DNA of 64,000 bases. It comes from Nevskia sp. Lineage in GTDB: Bacteria; Pseudomonadota; Gammaproteobacteria; Nevskiales; Nevskiaceae. The DNA is taken from NCBI RefSeq assembly GCF_021732705.1, contig NZ_JAKFUM010000002.1:186001-250000 (forward strand). Reading direction: 5' to 3'. Each line of letters opens with the position of its first letter. The stretch's first letter is position 1. Below, one piece after another: positions 44,065 through 53,233 of the stretch. The notes under the pieces are model-generated. The model did no database searches and was not told the origin of the DNA. It worked only from the letters and a program-made list of their open reading frames with translations. Made by a program: the position numbers and the translations under genes.

Positions 44065-44721
44065 TCAGCGCATCAGGCCGTTCAGCCAGTCCGGCAGATG
44101 GCCGACATGCGGCAGCACCGCCGCCGCACCCGCGCGCTGCAGACGCTCCGGCGCGTGCACGCCGCAGGACACGCCGAGCGCCGGCACGCCGAGGGCGCGC
44201 GCCATCGCCACGTCGTATTCGGTGTCGCCGATCATCAGCGCCCGCTCGGCCGCAACGCCGGTTTCGCGCAGGATTTCCTCGAGCATCCGCGGATGCGGCT
44301 TGTCGGCCGTTTCGTCGGCGCAGCGGCTGGTCTCGAACAGCGGCCGGATGTGGTGATGCACGTCGAGCGCGCCATCAAGCCCGGCGCGCGGCTTGCCGGT
44401 GGCGACCGCCAGCCGGTAGCCGCCGGTGTGCAGCGCATGCAGCGCATCTGCCGCGCCGTCGAACAGCGGCGCGATGTAGATCGCGGTCGGGTTCGCGCGG
44501 CGATGCTGCATCAGCATCTTCATCAGCACCGGCGTCTCGATGTCCGGATACAGCCGCTGCATGCCATCGGCCAGGCCGAGGCCGATCAGCTCGGCAATCT
44601 GCTGATCCGCGCGCGGCGGCAGGTTCAGATCGCGGATCGCGATCTGCATGCTGGACACGATCTCGCCGGCGGAATCGGCGAGGGTTCCGTCCCAGTCGAA
44701 AATCAACAAATCGAATTGCAT
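44065..44721 (-). CDS. gph: HAD-superfamily hydrolase, phosphoglycolate phosphatase-like
   Basis: A 218-residue HAD protein. Motif I is FDLLIFDWDGTLADSAGE (about residues 3-20), motif II is in the LAVATGKPRAGL stretch, and motifs III/IV are PHPRMLEEIL and MIGDTEYDVAMARALGV. The cap domain lies between. It probably dephosphorylates a small metabolite such as 2-phosphoglycolate. It is downstream of rluC on the same strand, as usual. A 13-codon duplicate of its start sits between the two genes (44818-44859). Confidence 0.9.
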   Translation of the reverse strand: MQFDLLIFDWDGTLADSAGEIVSSMQIAIRDLNLPPRADQQIAELIGLGLADGMQRLYPDIETPVLMKMLMQHRRANPTAIYIAPLFDGAADALHALHTGGYRLAVATGKPRAGLDGALDVHHHIRPLFETSRCADETADKPHPRMLEEILRETGVAAERALMIGDTEYDVAMARALGVPALGVSCGVHAPERLQRAGAAAVLPHVGHLPDWLNGLMR

Positions 44722-44756
44722 TGCGCTCCCCGAGCCATCCATGGCGGATTGTCCGG

Positions 44757-44817
44757 CCCGGCATCCGTGCCGGGCGTTCGATCACGCTGCGAGCCGTGCT
44801 CGCAAAGCCGCGTGATC
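44757..44817. repeat. Nested hairpins in the rluC-gph spacer
   Basis: Two inverted repeats. The first is CCCGGCA-TCCG-TGCCGGG at 44757-44774. The second, at 44780-44817, is a nested hairpin: outer arms GATCACGC/GCGTGATC and inner arms TGCGAGC/GCTCGCA around CGT. They lie between gph and a duplicated gph start and may be a small mobile hairpin element. Confidence 0.75.
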
Positions 44818-44859
44818 TCACCCGTCCCAGTCGAAGATCAGCAGGTCGTACGCCGCCAC
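44818..44859 (-). pseudogene. Truncated duplicate of the gph start
   Basis: Reading on the minus strand from a GTG at 44859, the codons give VAAYDLLIFDWDG and then a stop. This matches MQFDLLIFDWDG at the true gph start, including the motif I Asp residues, but ends right where a hairpin element begins. Several third positions differ from the intact copy, so the duplication is not recent. It begins four bases after the rluC stop. Confidence 0.7.
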
Positions 44860-44863
44860 GCGT

Positions 44864-46384
44864 TCAGCGCCCGGGCCCGAGCACGTCGAGAAACTCGCGC
44901 AGCTCCTCGGTCATCGGCGCGTTGATGATCAGCTTGCCGAACTCGCCATCGGCCGGCAGCTGCAGGAAGTGCGAGTGCAGGAACATGCGGCGCAGGCCCT
45001 TGTCGCGGATCGGCTTCTGATCGTCACGCAGGCCGTACTTGCGGTCGCCCGCCACCGGATGGCCGAGCGCCAGCGCGTGCACGCGGATCTGGTGCGTGCG
45101 GCCGGAGAAGATGTGCACTTCGCAAAGCGTGGCGTCCTTGTAATGCGCCTGCGGCACGAAGCGCGACTTCGACGGCTTGCCGTCTTCCTCGTCGATGTCG
45201 ATGAAGCGCTCGCCGCCGGGGATCGAGCGCTTGACCAGCGCCGCGTCGACATCGCGCGCCCCGCCCTGCAGCCGGCCGACGATCAGCGCGAAGTAGCGCT
45301 TGTCGGCCAGACCTTCACGGAACGCGCGCTGCGCGCGCAGCAGGCCCGGCCGGGATTTCGCCAGCAGCAAGACGCCGCTGGTGTCGCGGTCGAGGCGATG
45401 GGCGAGTTCGAGGAAGTCGTACTTGCCCCAGCCACGCGCGGCCTCGATCACGCCGTAGGCGATGCCGGTGCCGCCATGCGACGCGAGTCCCGCCGGCTTG
45501 CAGATCGCGAGGTAATGCTCGTCCTCGTACACGATCGCTTCGCGCAGGCGATTCAGCACGGCATCCGGCGCACGGATCTGCTCGCTCTTCTCCGCAATGC
45601 GGACCGGCGGGATGCGGATTTCCTGATCGAGCGCGATCTTGTGGTCCGGCTTGACCCGGCCGCCGTCGACCCGCACCTGACCGGAGCGCAGGATCAGGTA
45701 GACATGCGACTTCGGCACGCCGGGCAGGCGCTTCATCAGGAAGTTGTCGATGCGCTGACCGTCCTCGTTCGCCGTGACCTTTACGTGCAGCACCTGCGTC
45801 GGCAGCGCTTCGGCCGGGGCCTCGGTCGACTTCGACGGCCGGTTGGCCTTGGTAAACTTCGGGGCTGACACCTTCTTCGTCGCCGGCTTGCTGCCGAAGC
45901 GGGCGCCAGGCCTGCCGGTCGACGGACGGCCCCCGGACGGCCGCGGCGGCCGCGCCGCCGCCGGCTTGCCGTCACCATCGCGAACCGGAGCCGGTCGCGC
46001 AGCCGCCGACGGGCGCGCGGTCGAACGAGCCGGAACTCCCTCTTTCGAGCGAGGCGGCGGCGCGTCGTTCGCCGCCGCAGGCGCCGGACGGCCACCCGCG
46101 CGGCGATCGTCGCGTGCCGGACGGCCGTCGCGAGCGGCGGCGCGGGCATCGCGATCGGGCCTCGGGCTCGGTGCGGCCGGGCGTCCCATGAACTCGGCGT
46201 AACCGGCGGAGTTCAGCACCGTTTCACGCCTTTTCGGCGCCGATGCGCCCGTTCTGGCGCTTTTCGGGCGGGCCGAATCCGGTCGCGATGTCCGCGATTT
46301 CGCGGATTTTGGCGCTGTTTTGACGGCAGATCGCGTCGTGTTGGCCGATCTTGCGGCTGGCTTGCTGGGAGTTTTGCGATTCAC
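44864..46384 (-). CDS. rluC: 23S rRNA pseudouridine synthase RluC/RluD-type, with long basic N-terminal extension
   Basis: A 506-residue protein. The last 310 residues are a complete RluC-like enzyme: S4 domain (GQRIDNFLMKRL; ILRSGQVRVDGGRV), the catalytic core with LAHRLDRDTSGVLLLAKS (active-site Asp in the RLD motif) and a C-terminal HTHQIRVHALALGHP-like block (TRTHQIRVHA type). The first 195 or so residues are a low-complexity Lys/Arg/Pro/Ala-rich extension, whereas RluC is normally about 320 residues. A later Met at residue 66 would still leave 130 extra residues. RluC makes pseudouridines 955, 2504 and 2580 in E. coli. It is divergent from rne, as in E. coli. Confidence 0.92.
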   Translation of the reverse strand: MNRKTPSKPAARSANTTRSAVKTAPKSAKSRTSRPDSARPKSARTGASAPKRRETVLNSAGYAEFMGRPAAPSPRPDRDARAAARDGRPARDDRRAGGRPAPAAANDAPPPRSKEGVPARSTARPSAAARPAPVRDGDGKPAAARPPRPSGGRPSTGRPGARFGSKPATKKVSAPKFTKANRPSKSTEAPAEALPTQVLHVKVTANEDGQRIDNFLMKRLPGVPKSHVYLILRSGQVRVDGGRVKPDHKIALDQEIRIPPVRIAEKSEQIRAPDAVLNRLREAIVYEDEHYLAICKPAGLASHGGTGIAYGVIEAARGWGKYDFLELAHRLDRDTSGVLLLAKSRPGLLRAQRAFREGLADKRYFALIVGRLQGGARDVDAALVKRSIPGGERFIDIDEEDGKPSKSRFVPQAHYKDATLCEVHIFSGRTHQIRVHALALGHPVAGDRKYGLRDDQKPIRDKGLRRMFLHSHFLQLPADGEFGKLIINAPMTEELREFLDVLGPGR

Positions 46385-46760
46385 GGTGATCTCGGCATGC
46401 GCCGGGTGATCCCGACGAGGGTGGGTGCAGATGCCGAGTCAGCTTCGGCGAAAACAATCTCGATTGACCGTGTCGCGCCGGAATCGGCCGGGCAAGAACC
46501 GGGAAAACGCGGTGACGATCGTCCCTGTTTCGTTACCGGAACGGCCCCTTGCCGATGATCAACAGGCTGCGCCATGCCTTTGAGTGGCAACGAAAAACGC
46601 TACCTTGGTCGAGGAATTGTATGGCACACTCCGGAATGTTTGCCGCGACAGCGGCCGACATCCACCCGGCGGCGGACACATGTCCATGCCGGGTCTTTTG
46701 GCGGGTCAAACGGCAGGCATGGTAGCAAACCGCCCGCCTGGTCAGCGCCGAATCAAGTCC

Positions 46761-46780
46761 GTCGACCACGGTTGGTCGAC
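46761..46780 (+). promoter_or_regulatory. Perfect hairpin in the rne leader
   Basis: GTCGACCA-CGGT-TGGTCGAC: eight pairs around a four-base loop, about 150 bases before the rne ATG. Possible RNase E autoregulatory element, by analogy with E. coli. Confidence 0.5.
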
Positions 46781-46798
46781 GCTCCGTACACATCCAGC

Positions 46799-46824
46799 GT
46801 TCCCGCGCGAGGCGGGGATGAATC
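46799..46824. repeat. Single REP-like palindromic repeat
   Basis: Core TTCCCGCGCGAGGCGGGGAT, same family as at 118-200 and 11915-12014 but unpaired. It lies in the rne leader. Confidence 0.75.
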
Positions 46825-46932
46825 GACGATCGAATCCAGTCATCTTCGTAACGATCGAGGCGCGCCACAGACGCGCCGCATCCCGTTTTGCGCGGTCGAG
46901 CGTGTCAACAGACAGCAATCGAGACCGCATCA

Positions 46933-49900
46933 ATGAAAAGAATCCTGATCAACGCCACACAGCGCGAGGAATTGCGCGTGGGCATCGTCGACGGGCAGAA
47001 GCTTTACGACCTTGACATCGAACTGGCCTCGCGTGAACAGCGCAAGTCCAACGTCTACAAGGGGAAGATCACGCGCGTCGAGCCGAGCCTCGAAGCCTGC
47101 TTCGTCGATTACGGCGCGGAACGTCACGGCTTCCTGCCGCTGAAGGAAATCCACAAGGACTACTACCGCTCGACCGCCAGCGGCGCCGGCAAGGGCAACA
47201 TGCGGGAACTGATCGCCGAGGGTTCGGAGATCATCGTCCAGGTCGAGAAGGAAGAGCGCGGCAACAAGGGCGCGGCACTGACCACCTACGTCAGCCTCGC
47301 CGGTCGCTATCTGGTGCTGATGCCGAACAACCCGAAGGCCGGCGGCATCTCGCGTCGGGTCGAGGGCGAAGAACGCGAAGAAGCGCGCGAAGTGCTGAAC
47401 GCGCTGGTGATCCCGGAAGGCATGGGCATCATCGTCCGGACCAACGGCATCGGCCGCGCCGCGCCGGAGCTGCAGGCGGACCTCGACAACCTCGCCGGCA
47501 CCTGGAACGACATCTACGCCGCCGCCAAGGAACTCCCGGCGCCTTTCCCGCTGTACAAGGAAAACAACGTGGTGCTGCGCGCGCTGCGCGACTACCTGCG
47601 CCCGGACATCGGCGAGGTGATCGTCGACAACGTCGAGATCTACGAGGAAGCGCGCACCCAGATGCAGCGCTCGATGCCGGCCGAGCTGAACAAGCTGAAG
47701 CTGTACCGCGACGACATTCCGCTGTTCTCGCGCTATCAGGTCGAAAGCCAGATCGAATCGGCCCACGAGCGCATGGTGCGCCTGCCGTCGGGCGGCTCGA
47801 TCGTGATCGACCCGACCGAGGCGCTGACCTCGATCGACATCAACTCGGCCAAGGCCACCGGCGGTGGCGGCATCGAGGAAACCGCGCTGCAGACCAATCT
47901 GGAAGCGGCCGAGGAAATTGCCCGCCAGCTGCGCCTGCGCGATCTCGGCGGCCTGATCGTGATCGATTTCATCGACATGAACTCGACCAAGAACCAGCGC
48001 GAAGTCGAGAAGGCGATGCAGGAAGCCTGCGAGATCGACCGCGCGCGCGTGCAGGTCGGCCGCCTGTCGCGCTTCGGCCTGCTCGAGATGAGCCGTCAGC
48101 GTCTGCGCCCGTCGCTGTCCGAACACACCCAGATCGCCTGCCCGCGCTGCGAAGGCCGCGGCCAGATCCGCTCGGTCGAATCACTGGCGCTGGCGGTGCT
48201 GCGCCTGATCGAGGAAGAGTGCATGAAGGACCGCACCGGCCGCGTGATCGCGCAGTTGCCGGTCGACGTCGCCACCTACCTGCTGAACGAGAAGCGCGGC
48301 GTCATCGCCGAGCTGGAATCGCGCTACATGGTGGTGGTGTCGCTGGTTCCGAACGAGACGCTGGAAACGCCGAAGTACGAGATCACGCGCATTCGCGCCG
48401 ATCATCTGACCCAGGACAACAACAACGGCCTGAGCCACCGTCTGGCGCAGGATTTCCGCGCCGACGCCCGCGCCGCGATGATGCCGAGCGGCACGCCGAC
48501 GGCGCCGCGCAGCGCTTCCGGCGAAGCGGCGGTGAAGCAGATGCTGCCGAACGCCCCGGCTCCGTTGCCGCTCGATGCGCCGGATCCGACCGTCGCTGCA
48601 GCGCCCGTGGCGGCCGCGATGCCGGCACCGGTGGCGGTGCTGAAGCCGGTCGCCAGCGGCGGCGGCTTCTGGGGCTGGCTCAAGCGCCTGTTCGGCGGCG
48701 GCAGCAGCGAGCCGGCACCGGTCGAAACGCCGGCGCCGAAGTCCGCGCGTCCGGGAGCGCAGGGCCAGCAGCCGCGGTCCGACCGCAATGGTCGTGACGG
48801 CGGCCGCGACGGCAGCCGCGATGGTCAGCGCGACGGTGGCCGGGGCGACGGTCGCCGCGACGGTCGTCCGCAGGACGGCCAGCGCCGCGATGGCAACCGC
48901 AACGAGGGCCGCGGCGACAACCGCGGACCGCGTCCGCAGGACGGCCAGCGCCGCGACGGTCAGCGTGACGGCGGCCGCGATGGTGGCCGTGATCGCGACC
49001 GCAACGGCAACGACGCGCGCGGCGATGGCGGCAACCGCCCGCCGCGTGACGGTCAGCAGGGCCAGCAGCCGCGCGGCGAACGTCCGCCGCAGCAGCCGCG
49101 GGGCGAGCGTCCGCCGCAGCAGCCCAAGCCCCAGAACCAGAACCCGAATCCGCGCCAGAACGCCAATCCGAACGGCGGCCAGAACAGCGGCCAGAACAGC
49201 GGCCAGAACGGCAACGCCGCCAACGGCGCTGCGGCTGCGCCAGCGGCCACCGGTGAGGCGCTCGCCACTGCAGCCGTGGTCACCGCCGTCGCCGCACCGC
49301 AGGTGTTCGGCGACGTTGCAGCGCCAGTGGAAACGATGTCCGACCTGATGGCGACGACGCCGGTCGACGGCGAAGCGGCCGACGGCGCGCAAGCCGCCGG
49401 TGCCGGCGAAACCCGCGAAGGTGGTGGCCGTCGCGGTCGCCGTGGCCGGCGCGGTCGTGGTCGCGGTCGCAATGGCGAGAACGGCGAAGCCCGCAATGCC
49501 AATGGCGCGCCGGGCAGCGAAAACGCCGCCGGCGATGACAGCGGCAACGGCGCGGACGACGGCAGCGATGACGCCGACGCCGCTGGCCTGAACGTGGCCG
49601 ACGACACCTCGCCGATGTTCGACCCGGCCGCCATTGCGCCGCGCGCCGGCAGTGACGAGCCGGGCTATGCCCCGCGCCGCGACCAGCGCCCGGTCCGCAT
49701 CGAGGTCGCGCCGGAAGCCGACGCGGCAGTCGACGCGATCGCCGTCCGCGATTCGGCGCCTGTGGCCGTAGCGGCCGTCGTGGCCGAAGCCCCGGCGGTC
49801 GCTGAAGCCGCGGCCGTGGCCCCGGCTGCAGAAGCGGTCTCGACGGCACCGGTCGAAGGGGTGACGGACGCGCCCGCCGTGGTCGAAGCGCCGGCAGTGC

Positions 49901-50415
49901 CGGTGATCGCGGATGCGCCGGCAGCGGCGGCCGATGCAGTCGCGGCAACCGCAGCCAGCGACGCGCCGGCGGCGGAAGCCGTGGTGGCCGAAGCGCCGGC
50001 TGCCGCAGCGGTCGAGTCGGCGCCTGCGCCGACGATGGCACCGGCGTTCGTTGCCGACATGCCGGCCGCAGCGCCGGTCGTCGCCGACGCCGCTCCAGCA
50101 GCCGTCGACGTGCCCGCCGCGCCGGTGGTCGAAACGCCGGTGGTCGAAGCGGTGGTCGCCGCGGCCGTCGTCGCACCGGAAGTGGTGGCGGAAGTCGCGC
50201 CCGTCGCCGAGGCAGCCGCGTCCGCAGCCGAAGTCGCGGCCGCGCCGGAAGCGCCGGTTGCAGTCGCCGCCGCAACGGAAGCGCCGGCCGAGCCGGCAGC
50301 AGCGGCCGATGCCGACGCGGCGCCGGTCGTGAAGAAGGCTGAAATCGCGGCGGCTGCGGCCGTTGTCGTGGCGGCCGTCGAAACGGACGCGAAGAAGCCG
50401 GACACCGCCGGCTGA
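46933..50415 (+). CDS. rne: Ribonuclease E
   Basis: An 1160-residue endoribonuclease. The N-terminal catalytic half matches RNase [22 protein letters not shown]1 domain ([18 protein letters not shown]), DNase-like core with [15 protein letters not shown] (Asp near 303) and IVIDFIDM (Asp near 346), and the zinc link CPRCEGRG (C403/C406). From about residue 520 on the protein is low-complexity: an Arg/Gly/Asp/Gln-rich block (about 615-740, RNA-binding character), Asn/Gln repeats ([11 protein letters not shown]), an Arg/Gly block ([15 protein letters not shown]) and a long Ala/Val/Glu/Pro tail. This is the scaffold for RNA and degradosome partners. The gene ends at a strong terminator. Confidence 0.97.
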   Translation: MKRILINATQREELRVGIVDGQKLYDLDIELASREQRKSNVYKGKITRVEPSLEACFVDYGAERHGFLPLKEIHKDYYRSTASGAGKGNMRELIAEGSEIIVQVEKEERGNKGAALTTYVSLAGRYLVLMPNNPKAGGISRRVEGEEREEAREVLNALVIPEGMGIIVRTNGIGRAAPELQADLDNLAGTWNDIYAAAKELPAPFPLYKENNVVLRALRDYLRPDIGEVIVDNVEIYEEARTQMQRSMPAELNKLKLYRDDIPLFSRYQVESQIESAHERMVRLPSGGSIVIDPTEALTSIDINSAKATGGGGIEETALQTNLEAAEEIARQLRLRDLGGLIVIDFIDMNSTKNQREVEKAMQEACEIDRARVQVGRLSRFGLLEMSRQRLRPSLSEHTQIACPRCEGRGQIRSVESLALAVLRLIEEECMKDRTGRVIAQLPVDVATYLLNEKRGVIAELESRYMVVVSLVPNETLETPKYEITRIRADHLTQDNNNGLSHRLAQDFRADARAAMMPSGTPTAPRSASGEAAVKQMLPNAPAPLPLDAPDPTVAAAPVAAAMPAPVAVLKPVASGGGFWGWLKRLFGGGSSEPAPVETPAPKSARPGAQGQQPRSDRNGRDGGRDGSRDGQRDGGRGDGRRDGRPQDGQRRDGNRNEGRGDNRGPRPQDGQRRDGQRDGGRDGGRDRDRNGNDARGDGGNRPPRDGQQGQQPRGERPPQQPRGERPPQQPKPQNQNPNPRQNANPNGGQNSGQNSGQNGNAANGAAAAPAATGEALATAAVVTAVAAPQVFGDVAAPVETMSDLMATTPVDGEAADGAQAAGAGETREGGGRRGRRGRRGRGRGRNGENGEARNANGAPGSENAAGDDSGNGADDGSDDADAAGLNVADDTSPMFDPAAIAPRAGSDEPGYAPRRDQRPVRIEVAPEADAAVDAIAVRDSAPVAVAAVVAEAPAVAEAAAVAPAAEAVSTAPVEGVTDAPAVVEAPAVPVIADAPAAAADAVAATAASDAPAAEAVVAEAPAAAAVESAPAPTMAPAFVADMPAAAPVVADAAPAAVDVPAAPVVETPVVEAVVAAAVVAPEVVAEVAPVAEAAASAAEVAAAPEAPVAVAAATEAPAEPAAAADADAAPVVKKAEIAAAAAVVVAAVETDAKKPDTAG

Positions 50416-50476
50416 GCCGGTCTGGCGCGGGCCTCGATCGATCGCGATCAAGCCTCGCGCCAGCACGCAGCGACGC

Positions 50477-50517
50477 AAAAAAGCCGCGCCGATCTCCTCG
50501 ATCGGCGCGGCTTTTTT
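50477..50517. terminator. Bidirectional terminator after rne
   Basis: Stem AAAAAAGCCGCGCCGAT/ATCGGCGCGGCTTTTTT (17 pairs) around a seven-base loop. It ends rne (plus) and the convergent lipid A/Kdo operon (minus). Confidence 0.95.
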
Positions 50518-50538
50518 CATGGCCGGTGCGCGGCGCGG

Positions 50539-51228
50539 CTACTCGCGCCGCAGGATCCGGTCGACCAGCTGGTTGGCCCAGAAATTCGACTTGAACGAGG
50601 CGCGCACGGCCGCCGCGTCGTAGTGATTGGCGACCCAATCGCGGAACGTGGCACCCGGGTGGGCGTCGCGCCAGTCGCGCCAGCTGTAGAAGAACTGATC
50701 GAGCACGCCGGTCTTCGCGGCCTTGATGTGGCCGTGACGCCAGAAGTCCATCTGCCGCATCGCGCTTTCCACCGGCTCGCCGCGCATCATCAGCCAGATC
50801 GTCGACACCAGCCCGGCACGGTCGGCGCCGGACTTGCAGTGGATCAGCAGCGGCTTCGGCAGGCTCTCGAGCAGATCCATGATCGTCAGCACCTGTTCGG
50901 CCTTCGGCTCGCTGCGGGAGGCGATCGGGAAATGCACGAGCGTCAGGCCGATGCGCTTGCAGGTGTCCCATTCCAGCTGGTTCGAGCCGAGATGGGTCTC
51001 GTTGCCGCGCAGGCTCAGCACGGTCTTGATGCCGGCGCGCTTCGCCGCGCGCAACTGATACGGCATCGGGTGCCCGCAGCGATGCAGTTCCGGCGTCACC
51101 GCCAGCCGCGTGTTGTAGATGAAGCGGAACAGCGAGTGATCGACGAAAAGCATGTTGAGCCAGGCCTTCACGCGCGCCCAGCCACGGAGCAGCGGGACGT
51201 CCGGCGGCGGCAGCGGTTGCTGGCTCAT
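50539..51228 (-). CDS. Dual-specificity/tyrosine phosphatase-like protein
   Basis: A 229-residue protein with the cysteine phosphatase P-loop LLIHCKSGADRAG (C-x5-R, about residues 131-143) and the preceding KTVLSLRGNETH and LVHFPIASRSEP strands of the DSP fold. The general acid is probably the Asp/Glu-containing loop before it. Substrate unknown: phosphotyrosine or a phospholipid/sugar phosphate. ATG 51228 overlaps the kdsB stop (ATGA), so it is the last gene of the msbA-lpxK-Trm112-kdsB operon; kdsB-phosphatase pairs are known in relatives. Confidence 0.88.
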   Translation of the reverse strand: MSQQPLPPPDVPLLRGWARVKAWLNMLFVDHSLFRFIYNTRLAVTPELHRCGHPMPYQLRAAKRAGIKTVLSLRGNETHLGSNQLEWDTCKRIGLTLVHFPIASRSEPKAEQVLTIMDLLESLPKPLLIHCKSGADRAGLVSTIWLMMRGEPVESAMRQMDFWRHGHIKAAKTGVLDQFFYSWRDWRDAHPGATFRDWVANHYDAAAVRASFKSNFWANQLVDRILRRE

Positions 51229-52028
51229 GCGCGAACTTCCAGCGCGGCAGCGACGGCTTCCAGATCGGCTTCGGTATCGACGCCACGCGGTGGCGGCACG
51301 GCCGAGATGCCGACGCGAATGCGCAGGCCCGCTTCCAGCGCGCGCAGCTGTTCCAGCGCTTCGCACTGTTCGAGCGACGACACGGGCAGCCCGCTGAACC
51401 GGCGCAGCGCCCCGACGCGATAGGCGTACAGGCCGATGTGGCGGAACGCGAGCCCGGCCGGCAGCGGCGAAGTCGGGCTCGTCCCTTCCCGCTTCCACGG
51501 AATCGGCGCGCGCGAGAAATACAGCGCGTGACCGTTCGCGGACATCACCACCTTGACGACATTCGGGTTCAGCCAATCCTGCAGCTCATGCAGCGGATGG
51601 CACAGCGTGGCGATGTCGGCCGTGGCATCGCTGGCGAGCAGCTGCGCGGCTTCGAGCACCATCGCCGCCGGCATCAGCGGCTCGTCGCCCTGCAGGTTGA
51701 CGACGATGGTGTCGTCCGGCCAGCCGGCGGCGGTGGCGATCTCGTTGACGCGATCGGTGCCGGACTGATGCGCCGGATCGGTCATCCGCACGTCGGCGCC
51801 GAACGCTGCGCAGGCGGCGCGGACTTCCGCGTCGTCGGTCGCGATGATCACGGCATCCGGCGCGGCATCGGGCATCGTCATGGGGCCGACGACGGCGCGC
51901 GCGGCTTCCCAGGTCCATTGCACCAGCGGCTTGCCGGACAGCGTGCGGAGCACCTTGCGCGGCAGGCGGGTCGAGCCGAGCCGCGCCGGAATCACGATTC
52001 GGAACGGCGGTGGAGCAGCCACGCTCAC
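51225..52028 (-). CDS. kdsB: 3-deoxy-manno-octulosonate cytidylyltransferase
   Basis: A 267-residue CMP-Kdo synthetase that activates Kdo for lipopolysaccharide core synthesis. It has [18 protein letters not shown] at the N-terminus, [12 protein letters not shown] (about residues 87-98), [11 protein letters not shown] with the catalytic Asp, and [16 protein letters not shown]. The start is GTG at 52028, overlapping the Trm112-like stop (GTGA). It is cotranscribed with lpxK and msbA. Confidence 0.97.
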   Translation of the reverse strand: MSVAAPPPFRIVIPARLGSTRLPRKVLRTLSGKPLVQWTWEAARAVVGPMTMPDAAPDAVIIATDDAEVRAACAAFGADVRMTDPAHQSGTDRVNEIATAAGWPDDTIVVNLQGDEPLMPAAMVLEAAQLLASDATADIATLCHPLHELQDWLNPNVVKVVMSANGHALYFSRAPIPWKREGTSPTSPLPAGLAFRHIGLYAYRVGALRRFSGLPVSSLEQCEALEQLRALEAGLRIRVGISAVPPPRGVDTEADLEAVAAALEVRA

Positions 52029-52204
52029 TTCAGTTCGTCATCGCCGAGCGGGCGCGCTTCTTCCTCGAGCATCACCGGAATGCCGTCGCGCACCGGGTAC
52101 GCGAGGCGCGAGGCCTTGCACCACAGCTCCTGCACGTCCGGATGCCAGGTCAGCGGCCCCTTGGTCACCGGGCAGACGAGAATGTCGAGCAAGCGCTTGT
52201 CCAT
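52025..52204 (-). CDS. ycaR: Trm112-family small protein (YcaR-like)
   Basis: A 59-residue protein starting [20 protein letters not shown] and ending with an acidic tail. It has the Trm112/YcaR fold pattern but only two Cys, as is common in Proteobacteria. Trm112 proteins activate methyltransferases in other domains; the bacterial role is unclear. The reading frame is complete, with overlaps to kdsB, and lies 16 bases after lpxK. This msbA-lpxK-ycaR-kdsB order is standard. Confidence 0.92.
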   Translation of the reverse strand: MDKRLLDILVCPVTKGPLTWHPDVQELWCKASRLAYPVRDGIPVMLEEEARPLGDDELK

Positions 52205-52219
52205 GGATTCAGTCAGGTT

Positions 52220-53233
52220 TCAGTGAGGTGTCAGTGAGATCTTGCGGGGGAGACCGGACAGCAATTTTCGCACATGCGCCGTGTCGGCCTCGCCGAACCG
52301 CGCTTCCGCCGGCACGCACCACAGGCCTTGGCGCGCGAACGCCGCGCACTTCACTGCGTCCTTCTCGGTCATCAGCACCGGCAGGTCGTCACCGAACGCA
52401 AGATCGCTCGGGACGTAACGATGGTGATCCGGGAACGGTTGCGGAATGACGACAAGGCCCTGCGCTTCCAGCGCCGCGAAGTAGCGCGGCGGATGACCGA
52501 TGCCGGCAACGGCGTGCACGGTCCGCCCGGCGAAGGCCGACAGCGCGCGCGCGTCGCCATCGACCAGCGACAGTGCGTTCTCGATGACCAGCTGCATCGC
52601 GAACTGCGGCCGGCCGTGCGCCGGCAGCGGCGATCGCAGCGTGCCGTTGACGATCACGGCATCGACGCTCGCCAGACGCGATGGCGCATCGCGCAGCGGC
52701 CCGGCTGGCAGCCGCGCGCCATTGCCGAGCCCGCGCGCGCCGTCGACGACGCAGAATTCAAGATCGCGCGCCAGCCGGTGATGCTGCAGGCCATCGTCGG
52801 CGATCAGCAGATCGACCCCGTCTTCTTCGATCAGCAGCCGCGCCGCCGCCACCCGATCCGGTGCCACCGCCACCGGCACGCGCGTGCGCCGCGCGATCAG
52901 CGCCGGCTCGTCGCCGCAGGCGGCGGGATCGCTGCTCGCGGTCACCCGCAGCGGGTACTGCGCGGCTCGTCCGCCGTATCCGCGGCTGATCACGCCGGGC
53001 CTGAAGCCGAGGGCGAGCGCCTGCTGCACCAGCCAGATCGTCACCGGCGTCTTGCCGGTGCCGCCGACGCTGAGGTTTCCGACCACGATCACCGGTACCG
53101 GCAGCCGCACGGCTTGCGCCCGTGTCGTCGCCGCGATGCGATCGGCGATCAGGCCGTACAGCGCGGCCAGCGGCCGCAGCGGCAGCGGCGCGGGTTCCGT
53201 CGAATACCAGCGCTGTTCGAGCCACGCCTTCAC
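52220..53233 (-). CDS. lpxK: Tetraacyldisaccharide 4'-kinase LpxK
   Basis: A 337-residue inner-membrane kinase that phosphorylates the 4' position of the lipid A precursor. The N-terminal LAALYGLIADRIAATTR is followed by the P-loop VVGNLSVGGTGKTPVTIWL (about residues 50-68), VISRGYGG, and DLLIADDGLQHHRLARDLEF with the DDGLQH motif. Its start overlaps the msbA stop by four bases. Confidence 0.97.
   Translation of the reverse strand: MKAWLEQRWYSTEPAPLPLRPLAALYGLIADRIAATTRAQAVRLPVPVIVVGNLSVGGTGKTPVTIWLVQQALALGFRPGVISRGYGGRAAQYPLRVTASSDPAACGDEPALIARRTRVPVAVAPDRVAAARLLIEEDGVDLLIADDGLQHHRLARDLEFCVVDGARGLGNGARLPAGPLRDAPSRLASVDAVIVNGTLRSPLPAHGRPQFAMQLVIENALSLVDGDARALSAFAGRTVHAVAGIGHPPRYFAALEAQGLVVIPQPFPDHHRYVPSDLAFGDDLPVLMTEKDAVKCAAFARQGLWCVPAEARFGEADTAHVRKLLSGLPRKISLTPH

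Larger units (their letters stand above)
46385..46932. other. Divergent rluC-rne intergenic region, long rne leader
   Basis: A 548-base gap between divergent rluC and rne. No gene is supported; small frames are short and lack good starts. It should hold both promoters and a long rne 5' untranslated region. Inside are an inverted repeat CATGCC...GGCATG (46685-46721), a perfect hairpin at 46761-46780 and a REP-like copy at 46799-46824. In E. coli the rne leader is also long and structured and lets RNase E control its own mRNA; the same may hold here. Confidence 0.6.

Noticed and set aside
48780-49230. Repeated units in rne looking like a CRISPR or tandem array
   Set aside because: Units are irregular, in frame, and encode the Arg/Gly/Gln-rich region of RNase E; no spacers or cas genes.
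48181-50520. A long minus-strand open frame opposite the rne tail
   Set aside because: Highly repetitive Arg/Val/Ala translation of low-complexity sequence, no start signal, and RNase E on the plus strand is certain.
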